Part shown: positions 26,075-38,496 of the stretch, piece by piece
Numbering within the stretch: the first letter of the stretch is position 1
Layout: each line of letters starts with the position of its first letter
NCBI RefSeq assembly: GCF_900109115.1
Contig: NZ_FNYV01000002.1
Span: 372,001 to 436,000, forward strand
Source: Micromonospora phaseoli
Lineage (GTDB): Bacteria; Actinomycetota; Actinomycetes; Mycobacteriales; Micromonosporaceae
Length of the DNA: 64,000 bases
Reading direction: 5' to 3'
Translations under genes and position numbers: made by a program
The notes under the pieces: model-generated
Told to the model about the DNA's origin: nothing
Database searches by the model: none
Seen by the model: the letters and a program-made list of their open reading frames with translations, nothing else

Positions 26075-26104
26075 ACAATAGGCAAGCGTCCGCTTGCATG
26101 TCAA
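26075..26104 (-). promoter_or_regulatory. arsR-VOC promoter with an operator filling the spacer
   Basis: On the minus strand, TTGACA (26104-26099) and TATTGT (26080-26075) form a -35/-10 pair with an 18-bp spacer. The perfect palindrome GCAAGCG-GA-CGCTTGC (26082-26097) fits inside that spacer, so a bound repressor would exclude RNA polymerase. The -35 box overlaps the stop codon of the gene at 26101-26667. Confidence 0.75.
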
Positions 26105-26667
26105 GCGGTCGGGGCTGGCGGCGATGTGCTCCCGCCCGGCGGGGGCAGGGGCAGCTCGACGGCGGCCACCTGGCCGACCTGCGCGACGGAGTGCGCGGGT
26201 GGCAGCTTCTCGGTGCGCGGCAGGCGGCTGTACACCTGACCCCCGCCGGCCGGGTCGGGCCGCCGGGTCACCTCACAGGTCACCATCAGGATGGGTGGGG
26301 GTGGCGCGATGAATCGGCCGGCACCCCAACGCACCCAGAGGGGAACCCGTCCGGCCTCGGCCTCGGCGAGCAGCTTCTCCCAGGTGCGGCGACGCGTACC
26401 GTGATCGACCTCGACCACCACCGGCGGCCCGTCCGGGCGGGCACAGGCCACGTCGAGCACCGAATGCTGCGCGGACATCGGCGGCGGCAGCGGCAGCACG
26501 CTGGACGCGCGTCGATAGACCCGCCAGCCCCGCTCCTGGGCCCAGCCGACCACCACGTCGATCAGCCTGGCGGTGACCTGGTCCGTGGTCAGGTCGCTGA
26601 AAGCGACCGTGTCGAGTCGGTCGGCCAGCGACACCGCCAACCGCTCCCAGTCCGCACCGACCTCCAC
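26101..26667 (-). CDS. Conserved protein of unknown function with possible nuclease-like core
   Basis: 188 residues from GTG 26667. The start is supported by TACCCT (26679-26674) six bases upstream, a leaderless-type -10; the frame extends to ATG 26838 but that extension is Arg/Pro/Ala-rich and would occupy the sthA promoter. The core reads VVGWAQERGWRVYRRASSVL, SVLDVACARPDGPPVVVEVDHG and WEKLLAEAEAGRVPLWVRWG. The D...ExD spacing is reminiscent of PD-(D/E)xK nuclease folds, but no further support is visible. The C-terminus is Pro-rich. I do not recognise a named family. Confidence 0.55.
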   Translation of the reverse strand: MEVGADWERLAVSLADRLDTVAFSDLTTDQVTARLIDVVVGWAQERGWRVYRRASSVLPLPPPMSAQHSVLDVACARPDGPPVVVEVDHGTRRRTWEKLLAEAEAGRVPLWVRWGAGRFIAPPPPILMVTCEVTRRPDPAGGGQVYSRLPRTEKLPPAHSVAQVGQVAAVELPLPPPGGSTSPPAPTA

Positions 26668-26850
26668 CGCCGCAGGGTAACCACGCCACCGGCGGTCCTC
26701 GCCACCCGGGGCGGCGGGCGCGGCGGCGGGACGCGAGCGGCCGGGGACCTGATCGGCGGCGCAGGACCGGCGCGATTGTTCCGGCGAGGTTAAGGTCGGA
26801 TCCCGCATGGACGGCAGGCCTGGCGCGGGCCGCGACATCTTGCGAGGCTA

Positions 26851-28260
26851 GTGATCGTGTATGACTACGACCTGTTGGTACTGGGCTCCGGCCCCAGCGG
26901 CCAGAAGGCCGCGATCGCCGCCGCCAAGCTGGGCAGGCGGGTCGGCCTCGTGGAACGACGCGACATGATCGGCGGGGTGTGCATCAACACCGGCACCGTC
27001 CCGTCCAAGACCCTGCGTGAGGCCGTGCTCTACCTGACCGGCCTCAGCCAGCGGGACCTCTACGGCAGCAGTTACCGGGTCAAGGACGAGATCACGGTCA
27101 GTGACCTGGCCGCCCGGACGCAGCACGTGATCAACCGGCAGACCGACGTCATCCGCAACCAACTGGCTCGCAACCGGATCGCGATGATCACCGGTACCGG
27201 CCGGTTCGCCGACCCGCACGCGGTCTGGGTCGACGGCGGCTCCGGGCGCGAATCCAAGGTCACCTTCGACAAGGCCATCATCGCAGCGGGTACCCGACCC
27301 GCCCGCCCGGACAGCGTCGACTTCGACGACCGCACGATCGTGGACTCCGACGGCGTCATCAACCTGCAGGCCGTACCCCGCAGCATGGTGGTGGTCGGCG
27401 CCGGCGTGATCGGCATGGAGTACGCCTCGATGTTCGCCGCGCTCGGCACCAAGGTCACCGTGGTCGAGCGCCGGGAGCGGATGCTCGACTTCTGCGACGA
27501 GGAGATCATCGAGTCGCTGAAGTACCACCTGCGCGACCTCTCCGTGACGTTCCGCTTCGGCGAGGAGGTCGCCGCGGTGGAGAAACACCAGAGTGCTGCG
27601 CTGTGCATCCTCAAGAGCGGCAAGAAGATCGTCGCGGACACCGTCATGTACTCGGCCGGCCGGCAGGGCCAGACCGACGGGTTGGCCCTGGAGGCGGCCG
27701 GGCTGGCGGCGGACCGGCGCGGCCGGATCGAGGTCGACGCGAACTACCGCACCGCGGTGCCGAACATCTACGCGGTCGGCGACGTGATCGGGTTCCCGGC
27801 GCTCGCCTCCACCTCCATGGAGCAGGGACGGTTGGCCGCGCAGCACGCCTGCGGCGAACCGGACCGTCCGATGCACGAGTTGCAGCCGATCGGCATCTAC
27901 ACGATTCCGGAGATCAGCTTCGTCGGGAAGACCGAGGAGCAGCTGACCGACAGCGCCACGCCGTTCGAGGTGGGCATCGCCCGCTACCGCGAGCTGGCGC
28001 GCGGCCAGATCGTCGGTGACTCGTACGGGATGTTGAAGCTGCTCGTCGCACCGGGCGACGGTCGACTGCTCGGCGTGCACGTCTTCGGCACCGGAGCCAC
28101 CGAGATCGTCCACATCGGGCAGGCGGTGATGGGCTGCGGCGGGACCGTCGACTACCTGGTCGACACGGTTTTCAACTACCCGACCCTGGCCGAGGCGTAC
28201 AAGGTGGCCGCCCTGGACGCCTCCAACAAGATCCGCAACATCACCCGGATCGACGGCTGA
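26851..28260 (+). CDS. sthA: Soluble pyridine nucleotide transhydrogenase
   Basis: 469 residues of the flavoprotein disulphide-reductase fold. It transfers hydride between NADPH and NAD in the cytosol to balance the two pools. The FAD-binding motif is LGSGPSG (11-17). The usual redox CxxxxC is replaced by [13 protein letters not shown], with Cys44 kept and Thr49 in place of the second Cys, as in known SthA enzymes. A second Rossmann motif ([19 protein letters not shown]) binds the nicotinamide nucleotide, and [16 protein letters not shown] is in the dimer domain. GTG 26851 is the start. The gene converges with the glyoxylate operon. Confidence 0.92.
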   Translation: MIVYDYDLLVLGSGPSGQKAAIAAAKLGRRVGLVERRDMIGGVCINTGTVPSKTLREAVLYLTGLSQRDLYGSSYRVKDEITVSDLAARTQHVINRQTDVIRNQLARNRIAMITGTGRFADPHAVWVDGGSGRESKVTFDKAIIAAGTRPARPDSVDFDDRTIVDSDGVINLQAVPRSMVVVGAGVIGMEYASMFAALGTKVTVVERRERMLDFCDEEIIESLKYHLRDLSVTFRFGEEVAAVEKHQSAALCILKSGKKIVADTVMYSAGRQGQTDGLALEAAGLAADRRGRIEVDANYRTAVPNIYAVGDVIGFPALASTSMEQGRLAAQHACGEPDRPMHELQPIGIYTIPEISFVGKTEEQLTDSATPFEVGIARYRELARGQIVGDSYGMLKLLVAPGDGRLLGVHVFGTGATEIVHIGQAVMGCGGTVDYLVDTVFNYPTLAEAYKVAALDASNKIRNITRIDG

Positions 28261-28283
28261 GGACACCCCGAGGGCGTACCCGC

Positions 28284-28321
28284 GGGGACGGCGGCAGCCG
28301 GTCGTGGCCGCCGCCGTCCCC
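28284..28321. terminator. Bidirectional terminator between sthA and aceB
   Basis: A 12-bp stem: GGGGACGGCGGC at 28284-28295 pairs with 28310-28321 around a 14-base loop. It lies between two convergent genes. Confidence 0.75.
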
Positions 28322-28359
28322 GGCACGCAGTAGATCGAAACAACGCGGGTGGTTGCCGC

Positions 28360-29966
28360 TTAACGGGCCGCCATGGCCGGCTCCCGGGCGGGGCCGAGGT
28401 GTCGGGCGTACGCGCCGGTGGTGAAGAACGACGGCAGGTCCTCGCCGAGCGCGGTCTCCTCGACGATCCGCGCGGCCTGCTCGGCGCGTTCCCGCTCGGT
28501 GTCCACACGTCCCTCGGTCAGCGTGGCCAACTCCTCGGCCAGCATCGACCGGACCAGTTCGTCGGTGACGCAACCACCGCCGGCCAGCGGCGTGCGGTGG
28601 TGCAGCCACTGCCAGACCTGGCAGCGGGCGATCTCGGCGGTGGCCGCGTCCTCCATCAGGTTCCACAGCGCCACCGCGCCCGCGCCGCCGAGCCAGGCGT
28701 CGATGTAGCACAGCGCCACCGCGATGTTCGCGCGCACGCCCGCCTCGCTGACCTGGCCCGGGGTCTTGTCGACGGAGAGCAGGTCGCCGGCGGTGACCTC
28801 GACGTCGTCGCGGCGCCGGTCGATCTGGTTCGGGCGCTCACCCAGCACCGCGTCGAAGACCTCGCGGCAGGTCTCCACCAGTCCGGGGTGGGCCACCCAC
28901 GAACCGTCGAAACCGTCGCCGGCCTCCCGTTGCTTGTCCGCCCGCACCCGGGTCAGGGCGAGCGCGTTGACCTCCGGGTCGCGGGCCGGCACGAAGGCGG
29001 CCATCCCGCCGATCGCGTGGGCGCCGCGGCGGTGGCAGGTCCGCACCAGCAGTTCGGTGTACGCGCGCATGAACGGCACGGTCATGGTCACCTCGGACCG
29101 GTCCGGCAGGACGAAGTCCGGCCACTGCCCGAAGTTCTTGATGATGCTGAAGATGTAGTCCCACCGGCCGGCGTTCAGCCCCGCCGAGTGCTCGCGCAGC
29201 TCGTAGAGGATCTCCTCCATCTCGAACGCGGCGGTGATCGTCTCGATCAGCGTCGTCGCCCGGATGGTGCCCTGCGGCAGGTGCAGGTAGTGCTGGGCGA
29301 AGACGAAGATGTCGTTCCAGAGCCGCGCCTCGCGGTGGCCTTCCAGCTTCGGCAGGTAGAAGTACGGTCCGGCACCGGCGGCGAGCTGGCGGCGGGCGCA
29401 GTGGAAGAAGTACAGCCCGAAGTCGACCAGGCTGGCCGAGATCGGCCGCCCGTCCACCACGATCCCCTTCTCCACCAGGTGCCAGCCGCGCGGCCGGACC
29501 ACGATGGTGGCCAGCTCGTCGCCGAGCGCGTACCGCTTGCCGCGCGCGTCGGTGAAGTCGATCCGGCGGTCCAGGGCGTCGATCAGGTTGAGTTGCCCGC
29601 TGATGATGTTGTGCCAGGTCGGGGCCGTGGCATCCTCGAAGTCGGCGAGCCAGACCTTGGCGCCGGAGTTCAGCGCGTTGATGGTCATCTTGCGGTCGGG
29701 CGGGCCGGTGATCTCCGCCCGCCGGTCCAGCAGGCCCGGCGCGGGCGGCGCCACCTGCCAGCTCGGGTCGGCGCGAAGGTCGGCGGTCTCGGGAAGGAAG
29801 TCGGGCAGCTGACCGGTGGCGAACCGGTCCCGACGCGCCCGGCGGGTGTCCAGCAGGGCGACCCGGCGGGCCGCGAACTCGCTGTCCAGCGCGACCAGGA
29901 AGGCCAGCGCGTCGGGCGTGAGGACCTCGTCGAACCGCTCCGCCATCGGGCCGATGATCTCGTGTC

Positions 29967-29970
<4 letters not shown>
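28360..29970 (-). CDS. aceB: Malate synthase A
   Basis: 536 residues, the length of malate synthase A. It condenses glyoxylate with acetyl-CoA to malate in the glyoxylate shunt. Family features include [61 protein letters not shown] with the active-site Arg, [15 protein letters not shown] and [26 protein letters not shown] 29970 overlaps the stop of aceA (ATGA). The much longer frame running into aceA is a read-through artefact. It should be transcribed with aceA and controlled by the divergent RamB/ScfR-like protein. Confidence 0.94.
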
Positions 29971-31238
<1,268 letters not shown>

Positions 31239-31455
31239 CGTTTTCTCATTCCCTTCGGATTTCGTCGGCACCCCGGTGACACTGCGCCAACGCCGAGCCT
31301 CCGGTGTGCAGCCCACGGTCACACGGCCGACGGGACGGGTCGAGAGACGGAAGAAGCCAATTATTGAAAAGTCAACGAGCGCTTTTGCCAAGTTGTGAAA
31401 GCCTCCATTCGCAGCAGTGCTAATGTGGCCGGATCCGGTTCCGCGGAGCAGGGAG
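31239..31455. promoter_or_regulatory. Divergent control region between aceA and RamB/ScfR-like gene
   Basis: 217 bp, with an AT-rich segment at about 31355-31405 that stands out in this GC-rich DNA. CTTTTGCCAAGTTGTGAAAG at 31382-31401 is an imperfect palindrome and recalls RamB-type sites, which contain TTTGC and AAAG elements. TAATGT at 31421-31426 may be the -10 of the regulator gene. Confidence 0.45.
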
Positions 31456-32850
31456 GTGAGGGCGATCGCCAAGACCTTTGCCGGCGCCCGGCTGCGCCGG
31501 ATGCGCGAGGAGCGCGGGCTCAGCCAGACGGAGCTGGCCCGTCACCTCGGCATCTCCCCGAGCTACCTCAACCAGATCGAGCACGACAGCCGGCCGCTGA
31601 CCGTGCCGGTGCTGCTGCGGATCACCGAGCTGTTCGGCGTCGACCCGACCGTGTTCGCCGCCCACGACACCCCACGCCTGGTCACCGGGCTGCGCGAGGC
31701 GCTGCCCGGCCGGGCCGGCCTGGCCGAGCTGACCGAGTTCGCCACCCGGCTGCCCGAGGTCGCCGCGGCCGTCATCGAGCTGCACCGCCGCTACCAGCAG
31801 GCCGACGAGCAGCTCGCCGAGCTGGTCGGCGACCGCGAGCGGGTCGGCCGCAGTCCGCACGACCAGGTGACGGAGTTCTTCTACCGCCGGCAGAACTACG
31901 TGCCGGACCTGGACGAGGAGGCCGAACGGCTGGCCGCGCGGATGGGGCTGCGTCGTGGCGAGGTCCGCGCCCTGCTGCGCGACCGGCTGGCCCAGCGCCA
32001 CGGGGTACGCGTCGCCCGCGAGGACGCCGCCGCGCTCGGCGGCGAACTGCACCGCTACCGGCCGCAGACCCGCACCCTGCACCTGTCCACGTCGCTGCGC
32101 GCCGGGCAGGAGGCGATGCGGATGGCCGCGCAGATCGCGTTGCTGGAGTTCGCCGACGTCATCGACGAGATCGTGGAGTCGGAGAAGTTCGACGACGCGC
32201 AGACCCAGATCCTCACCCGGGTCGGTCTGGCCAACTACTTCGCGGCGGCGCTGATCCTGCCGTACGAGCACTTCCTCGCCGCCGCCGAACAGCGCCGCTA
32301 CGACATCGACCTGCTCACCCAGCACTACGCGATGGGCTGGGAGACGGTCTGCCACCGGCTCAGCACCCTGCAACGCCCCCGGGCGCGCGGAGTGCCGTTC
32401 TCGTTCGTCCGGGTCGACCGGGCCGGCAACATGTCGAAACGCCAGTCCGCCACCGGCTTCCCGTTCTCCCGCACCGGCGGCACCTGCCCCCTGTGGAACG
32501 TCTACGAGGCGTTCGGCTCGCCGGGTCGGGTGGTGACCCAGGTCGCGGCGATGCCGGACGGGCAGCGCTACCTGTGGATCGCCCGCACGATCACCCGACA
32601 CCACGGCGGTTACGGCCAGCCCGGCAAGGTGTATGCGATCGGGCTGGGCTGCGAGACCCGGCACGCCAGCCGGCTGGTCTACTCCACCGGGATGGACCTG
32701 CACGCGGCCGAGGCGGCGACGCCGATCGGGCCGGGCTGCAAGACCTGCGAGCGGATGACCTGCCCGCAGCGGGCCGCCCCGCCGATAAGCCGGCAGTTGG
32801 ACGTGGACGAGAACCGCAGCACCTTCATCCCGTACCCGCTGCGGAACTGA
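31456..32850 (+). CDS. Short-chain fatty acyl regulator of RamB/ScfR type
   Basis: 464 residues. An XRE helix-turn-helix fills residues 10-65 ([45 protein letters not shown]). The long second part has the IrrE-like region ([53 protein letters not shown]) and the Cys-containing C-terminal domain ([17 protein letters not shown]) of RamB and related regulators. RamB controls acetate and glyoxylate genes in corynebacteria and mycobacteria. Here it is divergent from aceA. GTG 31456 is a likely start; ATG 31417 and 31423 are possible. The 3' end overlaps the convergent LacI gene by 26 bp. Confidence 0.88.
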   Translation: MRAIAKTFAGARLRRMREERGLSQTELARHLGISPSYLNQIEHDSRPLTVPVLLRITELFGVDPTVFAAHDTPRLVTGLREALPGRAGLAELTEFATRLPEVAAAVIELHRRYQQADEQLAELVGDRERVGRSPHDQVTEFFYRRQNYVPDLDEEAERLAARMGLRRGEVRALLRDRLAQRHGVRVAREDAAALGGELHRYRPQTRTLHLSTSLRAGQEAMRMAAQIALLEFADVIDEIVESEKFDDAQTQILTRVGLANYFAAALILPYEHFLAAAEQRRYDIDLLTQHYAMGWETVCHRLSTLQRPRARGVPFSFVRVDRAGNMSKRQSATGFPFSRTGGTCPLWNVYEAFGSPGRVVTQVAAMPDGQRYLWIARTITRHHGGYGQPGKVYAIGLGCETRHASRLVYSTGMDLHAAEAATPIGPGCKTCERMTCPQRAAPPISRQLDVDENRSTFIPYPLRN

Positions 32851-33853
32851 ACCCGGTGGTCTCCCGAGGGACCAGGCGGAACGGCGTGGCCAGGGCGAGC
32901 GGCCCGGTTACCGCCGCGCCCTCGATGCGGGCGACCAACCGGCGCACGGCCAGGTGGGCGATCTTCTCCTTGTCCGGGGCGATGGTGGTCAGGGTCGGTG
33001 TGCCGAACCTGCCCTCCTCGATGTCGTCGATCCCGACCACGGCGATGTCCGCCGGCACGCCGAGGCCGGCCTCCAGCACCGCGCGCACCGCACCGATGGC
33101 GATCAGGTCGTTGTAGCCGAACACCGCGTCGGGCGGTTCGTCGAGGGCCAGCAGGTTCCGCATGGCGCGTACGCCGTCGTGCCGGCCGAACCCGGCGGTG
33201 AGCGCCACCAACTCCGGGCGGTACGGCAGTCCCGCCTCGGTCAGCGCGGCCCGGTAGCCGCGCAGCCGCAGGTGGGCCGCCTGGCTCTCGTCACCGACGC
33301 GGGCGCCGATGAACGCGATGCGCTGACGGCCGAGTTCCATCAGGTGTTGGACCGCGCGGCGGCTGGCGGCGACGTTGTCGATGGCGATGTGGTCGTGGGG
33401 AACGTCGTGGACCCCCTCGCCGATCAGCACCAGGGGCGTGTCGCTGGTGCGGGCCAGCACCTCGTCGCGGCCGACGCGCACCGGGCCGAAGATGAGCCCG
33501 TCGATGACGTGCCGCTGGGCACCGTTGAGCAGCGACAGCTCGGCGTCGTACGCGGCGGCGGTGTTCTCCATGACCAGGGTGTAACCGTGGCGACCGGCCT
33601 CCCGGATGGCGATCTCGGCAAGCTCGGCGAAGTACGGGTTGGTCAGCTCCGGGATGGCCAGGGCGATCAGCCCGGTGCGGCCCCGGCGAAGGTGCCGGGC
33701 GCTGAGGTTGGGGGTGTAGCCGAGTTCGTCGATCGCCCGCTGCACCCGTTGCCGGCTCCGCTCGCCGACCGGTCGGTACCCGTTGACCACATTGGAGACC
33801 GTGGCCAGCGAGACCCCGGCCCGCTCGGCGATGTCCTTCAGGCTCACGCCCAC
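32825..33853 (-). CDS. LacI-family transcriptional regulator
   Basis: 342 residues. The LacI helix-turn-helix and hinge occupy 1-60 (VSLKDIAERAGVSLATVSNVVNGYRPVGERSRQRVQRAIDELGYTPNLSARHLRRGRTG). The periplasmic-binding-like sugar domain follows (IALAIPELTNPYFAELAEIAIREAGRHGYTLVM, VVGIDDIEEGRFGTPTLTTI). GTG 33853 has GGGAGG upstream. It is divergent from the secreted GH2 enzyme gene, with a perfect palindrome between them, so it probably represses that gene and itself until a sugar binds. Its last 26 bases overlap the convergent RamB/ScfR-like gene. Confidence 0.92.
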   Translation of the reverse strand: MGVSLKDIAERAGVSLATVSNVVNGYRPVGERSRQRVQRAIDELGYTPNLSARHLRRGRTGLIALAIPELTNPYFAELAEIAIREAGRHGYTLVMENTAAAYDAELSLLNGAQRHVIDGLIFGPVRVGRDEVLARTSDTPLVLIGEGVHDVPHDHIAIDNVAASRRAVQHLMELGRQRIAFIGARVGDESQAAHLRLRGYRAALTEAGLPYRPELVALTAGFGRHDGVRAMRNLLALDEPPDAVFGYNDLIAIGAVRAVLEAGLGVPADIAVVGIDDIEEGRFGTPTLTTIAPDKEKIAHLAVRRLVARIEGAAVTGPLALATPFRLVPRETTGFSSAAGTG

Positions 33854-33910
33854 CCGCCACCTCCCACCGCACGCATCGACGCCAATTATTGACTACCGCC
33901 CGGAGATGCC

Positions 33911-33926
33911 TCTATAACGTTATAGA
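33911..33926. promoter_or_regulatory. LacI-type operator between lacI-family and GH2 genes
   Basis: TCTATAACGTTATAGA is a perfect 16-bp palindrome with the central CG typical of LacI-family operators. It lies 58 bp before the regulator start and 81 bp before the GH2 start. Its AT-rich arms stand out here. Confidence 0.75.
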
Positions 33927-34007
33927 AGCGCTCGTCGATGCTTCCACCACCGGAGTCGCGTCGGTCCATCATCCCGCTCGCGGCTGTCCGTCCACATCGG
34001 AGACGGC

Positions 34008-36356
<2,349 letters not shown>

Positions 36357-36369
36357 CCGATCCGTCGAA

Positions 36370-36406
36370 CGCGCCCGGACCAGCCACCGGTGCCGGTCCG
36401 GGCGCG
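36370..36406 (+). terminator. Hairpin terminator after GH2 gene
   Basis: A 12-bp stem: CGCGCCCGGACC at 36370-36381 pairs with 36395-36406 around a 13-base loop. It starts 13 bp after the GH2 stop. Confidence 0.75.
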
Positions 36407-36514
36407 GGCCGCACACGCGGCCCGAAGACCATGATCACGGGCCGTCACGACGGGACCGTCAGGCCTGGCGGTACGGATACACTTTCAGCCCCTCCGCGAG
36501 TGCAGGGCAGGTGC

Positions 36515-37366
36515 ATGGCTTCTCGTCCGTCCCGCGTCCCGCGCCCGCTGGTCGCCGCCGCCGTCTGCCTGGTCTCGGTCGCCGCGCTGCTGGTCGGCTG
36601 TTCGGGGTCGGACGCGACCGGCCCCACCCAGCTGCGGGTGCTGCAGCTGAACCTGTGCAACAGCGGCATGGCGAAGGGCTGCTACACGGGTCGGTCGGTG
36701 GCTCGCGCCGCCGAGGTGATCGGCAGCGAGCGCCCCGACATCGTCACCCTCAACGAGATCTGCTCCGGCGACGTGGACACGCTGGAGCAGGCGATGCGAC
36801 AGGCACACGACGGCACCGTGGTGGCCGCCTTCCAGCCGGCGCGCAACGGCCGCACCGGCGAGCCCTACCGCTGCGTCAACGGCGAGCAGTACGGCGTCGG
36901 AGTGCTCGCGCACGTCGCGGCGCCCTACCGTGGCCACGAGGTGCACGCCGGGATCTACCCGGCGCAGGATCCGGCGGATCCCGAGCAGCGGGCCTGGCTC
37001 TGCGTCGACGCCACCACCGTCTACTACGCGTGCACCACGCACCTGGCGTACACCAGCTCGACGCTGGCGCTGGCCCAGTGCGGGCACCTGCTCGGCACCG
37101 CCATCCCGGCGCTGCACTCCCGTCACCGCTACCAGCCGACGGTGGTCAGCGGCGACCTCAACCTGCGGTACGGCGGCACACCCGACGTGCGGTCCTGCGT
37201 GCCGGCGGACCACCTGCACCTGCACGACGGTGGGGTGCAGCAGTTCATGGCCACGGCCGACGTCACGATCCGCGACAGCAGGTCGATCAGCATGGACCGG
37301 ACGACCGATCACGCGGCGTTCCTGGTCACCCTCGCGATCCCCGGACCAGGCGACCTCTCCCACTGA
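36515..37366 (+). CDS. Lipoprotein of the endonuclease/exonuclease/phosphatase (DNase I-like) family
   Basis: 283 residues. The signal peptide ends in the lipobox LLVGC (about 26-30), so the protein should be anchored outside the cell. The DNase I-like metal-dependent phosphoesterase fold is shown by LRVLQLNLCNS at the first strand, IVTLNEICSGD with the metal-binding Glu, VVSGDLNLRYGG (GDLN) and TTDHAAFLV with the catalytic Asp-His. Extra cysteines suggest disulphides in the exported protein. It may degrade extracellular DNA or hydrolyse phosphodiesters or sphingolipid-like substrates. The gene is single and converges with a DUF4253 gene 7 bp away. Confidence 0.82.
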   Translation: MASRPSRVPRPLVAAAVCLVSVAALLVGCSGSDATGPTQLRVLQLNLCNSGMAKGCYTGRSVARAAEVIGSERPDIVTLNEICSGDVDTLEQAMRQAHDGTVVAAFQPARNGRTGEPYRCVNGEQYGVGVLAHVAAPYRGHEVHAGIYPAQDPADPEQRAWLCVDATTVYYACTTHLAYTSSTLALAQCGHLLGTAIPALHSRHRYQPTVVSGDLNLRYGGTPDVRSCVPADHLHLHDGGVQQFMATADVTIRDSRSISMDRTTDHAAFLVTLAIPGPGDLSH

Positions 37367-37373
37367 GCCGCCG

Positions 37374-38231
37374 TCAGTCCCACCAGAACGCCCAGGTCGG
37401 CGCGTCGATCAGGCGGTCGGCGTAGGCGGCGAGCGTGCACGGTCGCTGCCCCTGCCACACGTTGTCCGGGCAGAACGCGAAGTGCTCGGCGGCCACCCGC
37501 AGCGCCTCGTCGGTGTCCGTCGGCGGCGCGGCGACGCTCAGGTACAGCTCGGCGAAACCGACACCGATCACCCGGACCCCGAACCGGTCCTCCCAGCTGC
37601 GCAGCACGGCGGAGAGCTGGGCGGTGTCGTTGGTGTGGTTGATCGCGCCCTGCCAGCCGAGCACGGCCAACGCGTCACTGCCCCGGCCCGCAGCGACCAG
37701 TCCGAGCCGCATCGCGGGCTGAGCCTGCGACAGCTGCTCGGCCCAGTGGTCGGCGTGCTGCTCCGGCGCCACCCAGGGCTCGGCGGCCACGGCCAGCCCG
37801 GGCCAGTCCTGACCGTACGGGGCGGTCACCGCGAGCCGCCGCTCGTTGGACAGCTGGTCGTCGCCGTCGTAGGGGGCCGTCTGGGCGGCCCACCAGCCGG
37901 CGAGCAGCCGCTCCGGATCATGCTCCGCCGGCGACGAGACGCGGTCCGGCCAGAACTCGCCGGCCGCCCAGGGGCGCGATGGTTCGCCGTCGTAGCCGTC
38001 CAGCAGCAACGGCCACAACCCGGACTGCCGGTGCGCCGCGCGCAACCGCGGCCACAGCCCGGCCGGCGCGGGATCGTCGGAGAGCCACAGTGCGGGCCGC
38101 TCGGCGTCGCCCTCGTCGCCGCGCACCGCACGGCCAGCCGGGAGCGGCACGGACAGCGTGCGCGGGGCCGCGTCCGTCCCCGCGAACAGCTCCCGCAGGT
38201 CGGACGGCATCTCGTTCAGCTGCGATGTCAC
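37374..38231 (-). CDS. DUF4253 domain protein
   Basis: 285 residues, cytosolic. The C-terminal half (about 165-275) is DUF4253-like: VLGWQGAINHTNDTAQLSAVLRSWEDRFGVRVIGVGFAELYLSVAAPPTDTDEALRVAAEHFAFCPDNVWQG. The N-terminal half has SGLWPLLLDGY, also usual in these proteins. The function is unknown; such proteins often lie near toxin-immunity or nuclease genes, but nothing of that kind is visible here. The frame starts at GTG 38231 with no clear ribosome binding site, and ATG 38210 is an alternative. Confidence 0.75.
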   Translation of the reverse strand: MTSQLNEMPSDLRELFAGTDAAPRTLSVPLPAGRAVRGDEGDAERPALWLSDDPAPAGLWPRLRAAHRQSGLWPLLLDGYDGEPSRPWAAGEFWPDRVSSPAEHDPERLLAGWWAAQTAPYDGDDQLSNERRLAVTAPYGQDWPGLAVAAEPWVAPEQHADHWAEQLSQAQPAMRLGLVAAGRGSDALAVLGWQGAINHTNDTAQLSAVLRSWEDRFGVRVIGVGFAELYLSVAAPPTDTDEALRVAAEHFAFCPDNVWQGQRPCTLAAYADRLIDAPTWAFWWD

Positions 38232-38496
38232 GAGGCGGAAGGATATCGGTCAGCTCCGACAACCGGTCAGAGACAGGCCGGTCCACTTCGGGCGGCAGAC
38301 GAGATGGCGACACCGCACGGATGCGCTGTCGGCGGACGCCGGCAATGCGGAAAGTCGGTTGCCCCGGACGGACCGGACCGAAAGAGTGTGCGCATGACGT
38401 ACTGACGAGCCGCACCAGCGTTGCGCCGAGGATCCTCGGTGCCGAGCCGTGTCCGTGACGCCGTCCGTACCGTCCGCCCCTTTGGAGAGAACGTCC

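Noticed and set aside
26067..26085. TTG 26085 as the start of the ArsR gene
   Set aside because: The codon lies between the -35 and -10 boxes of the gene's own promoter, so it would not be transcribed.
26983..27000. Missing second redox cysteine in the SthA protein
   Set aside because: Loss of the disulphide is normal for soluble transhydrogenases and identifies the family; it is not a damaged reductase.
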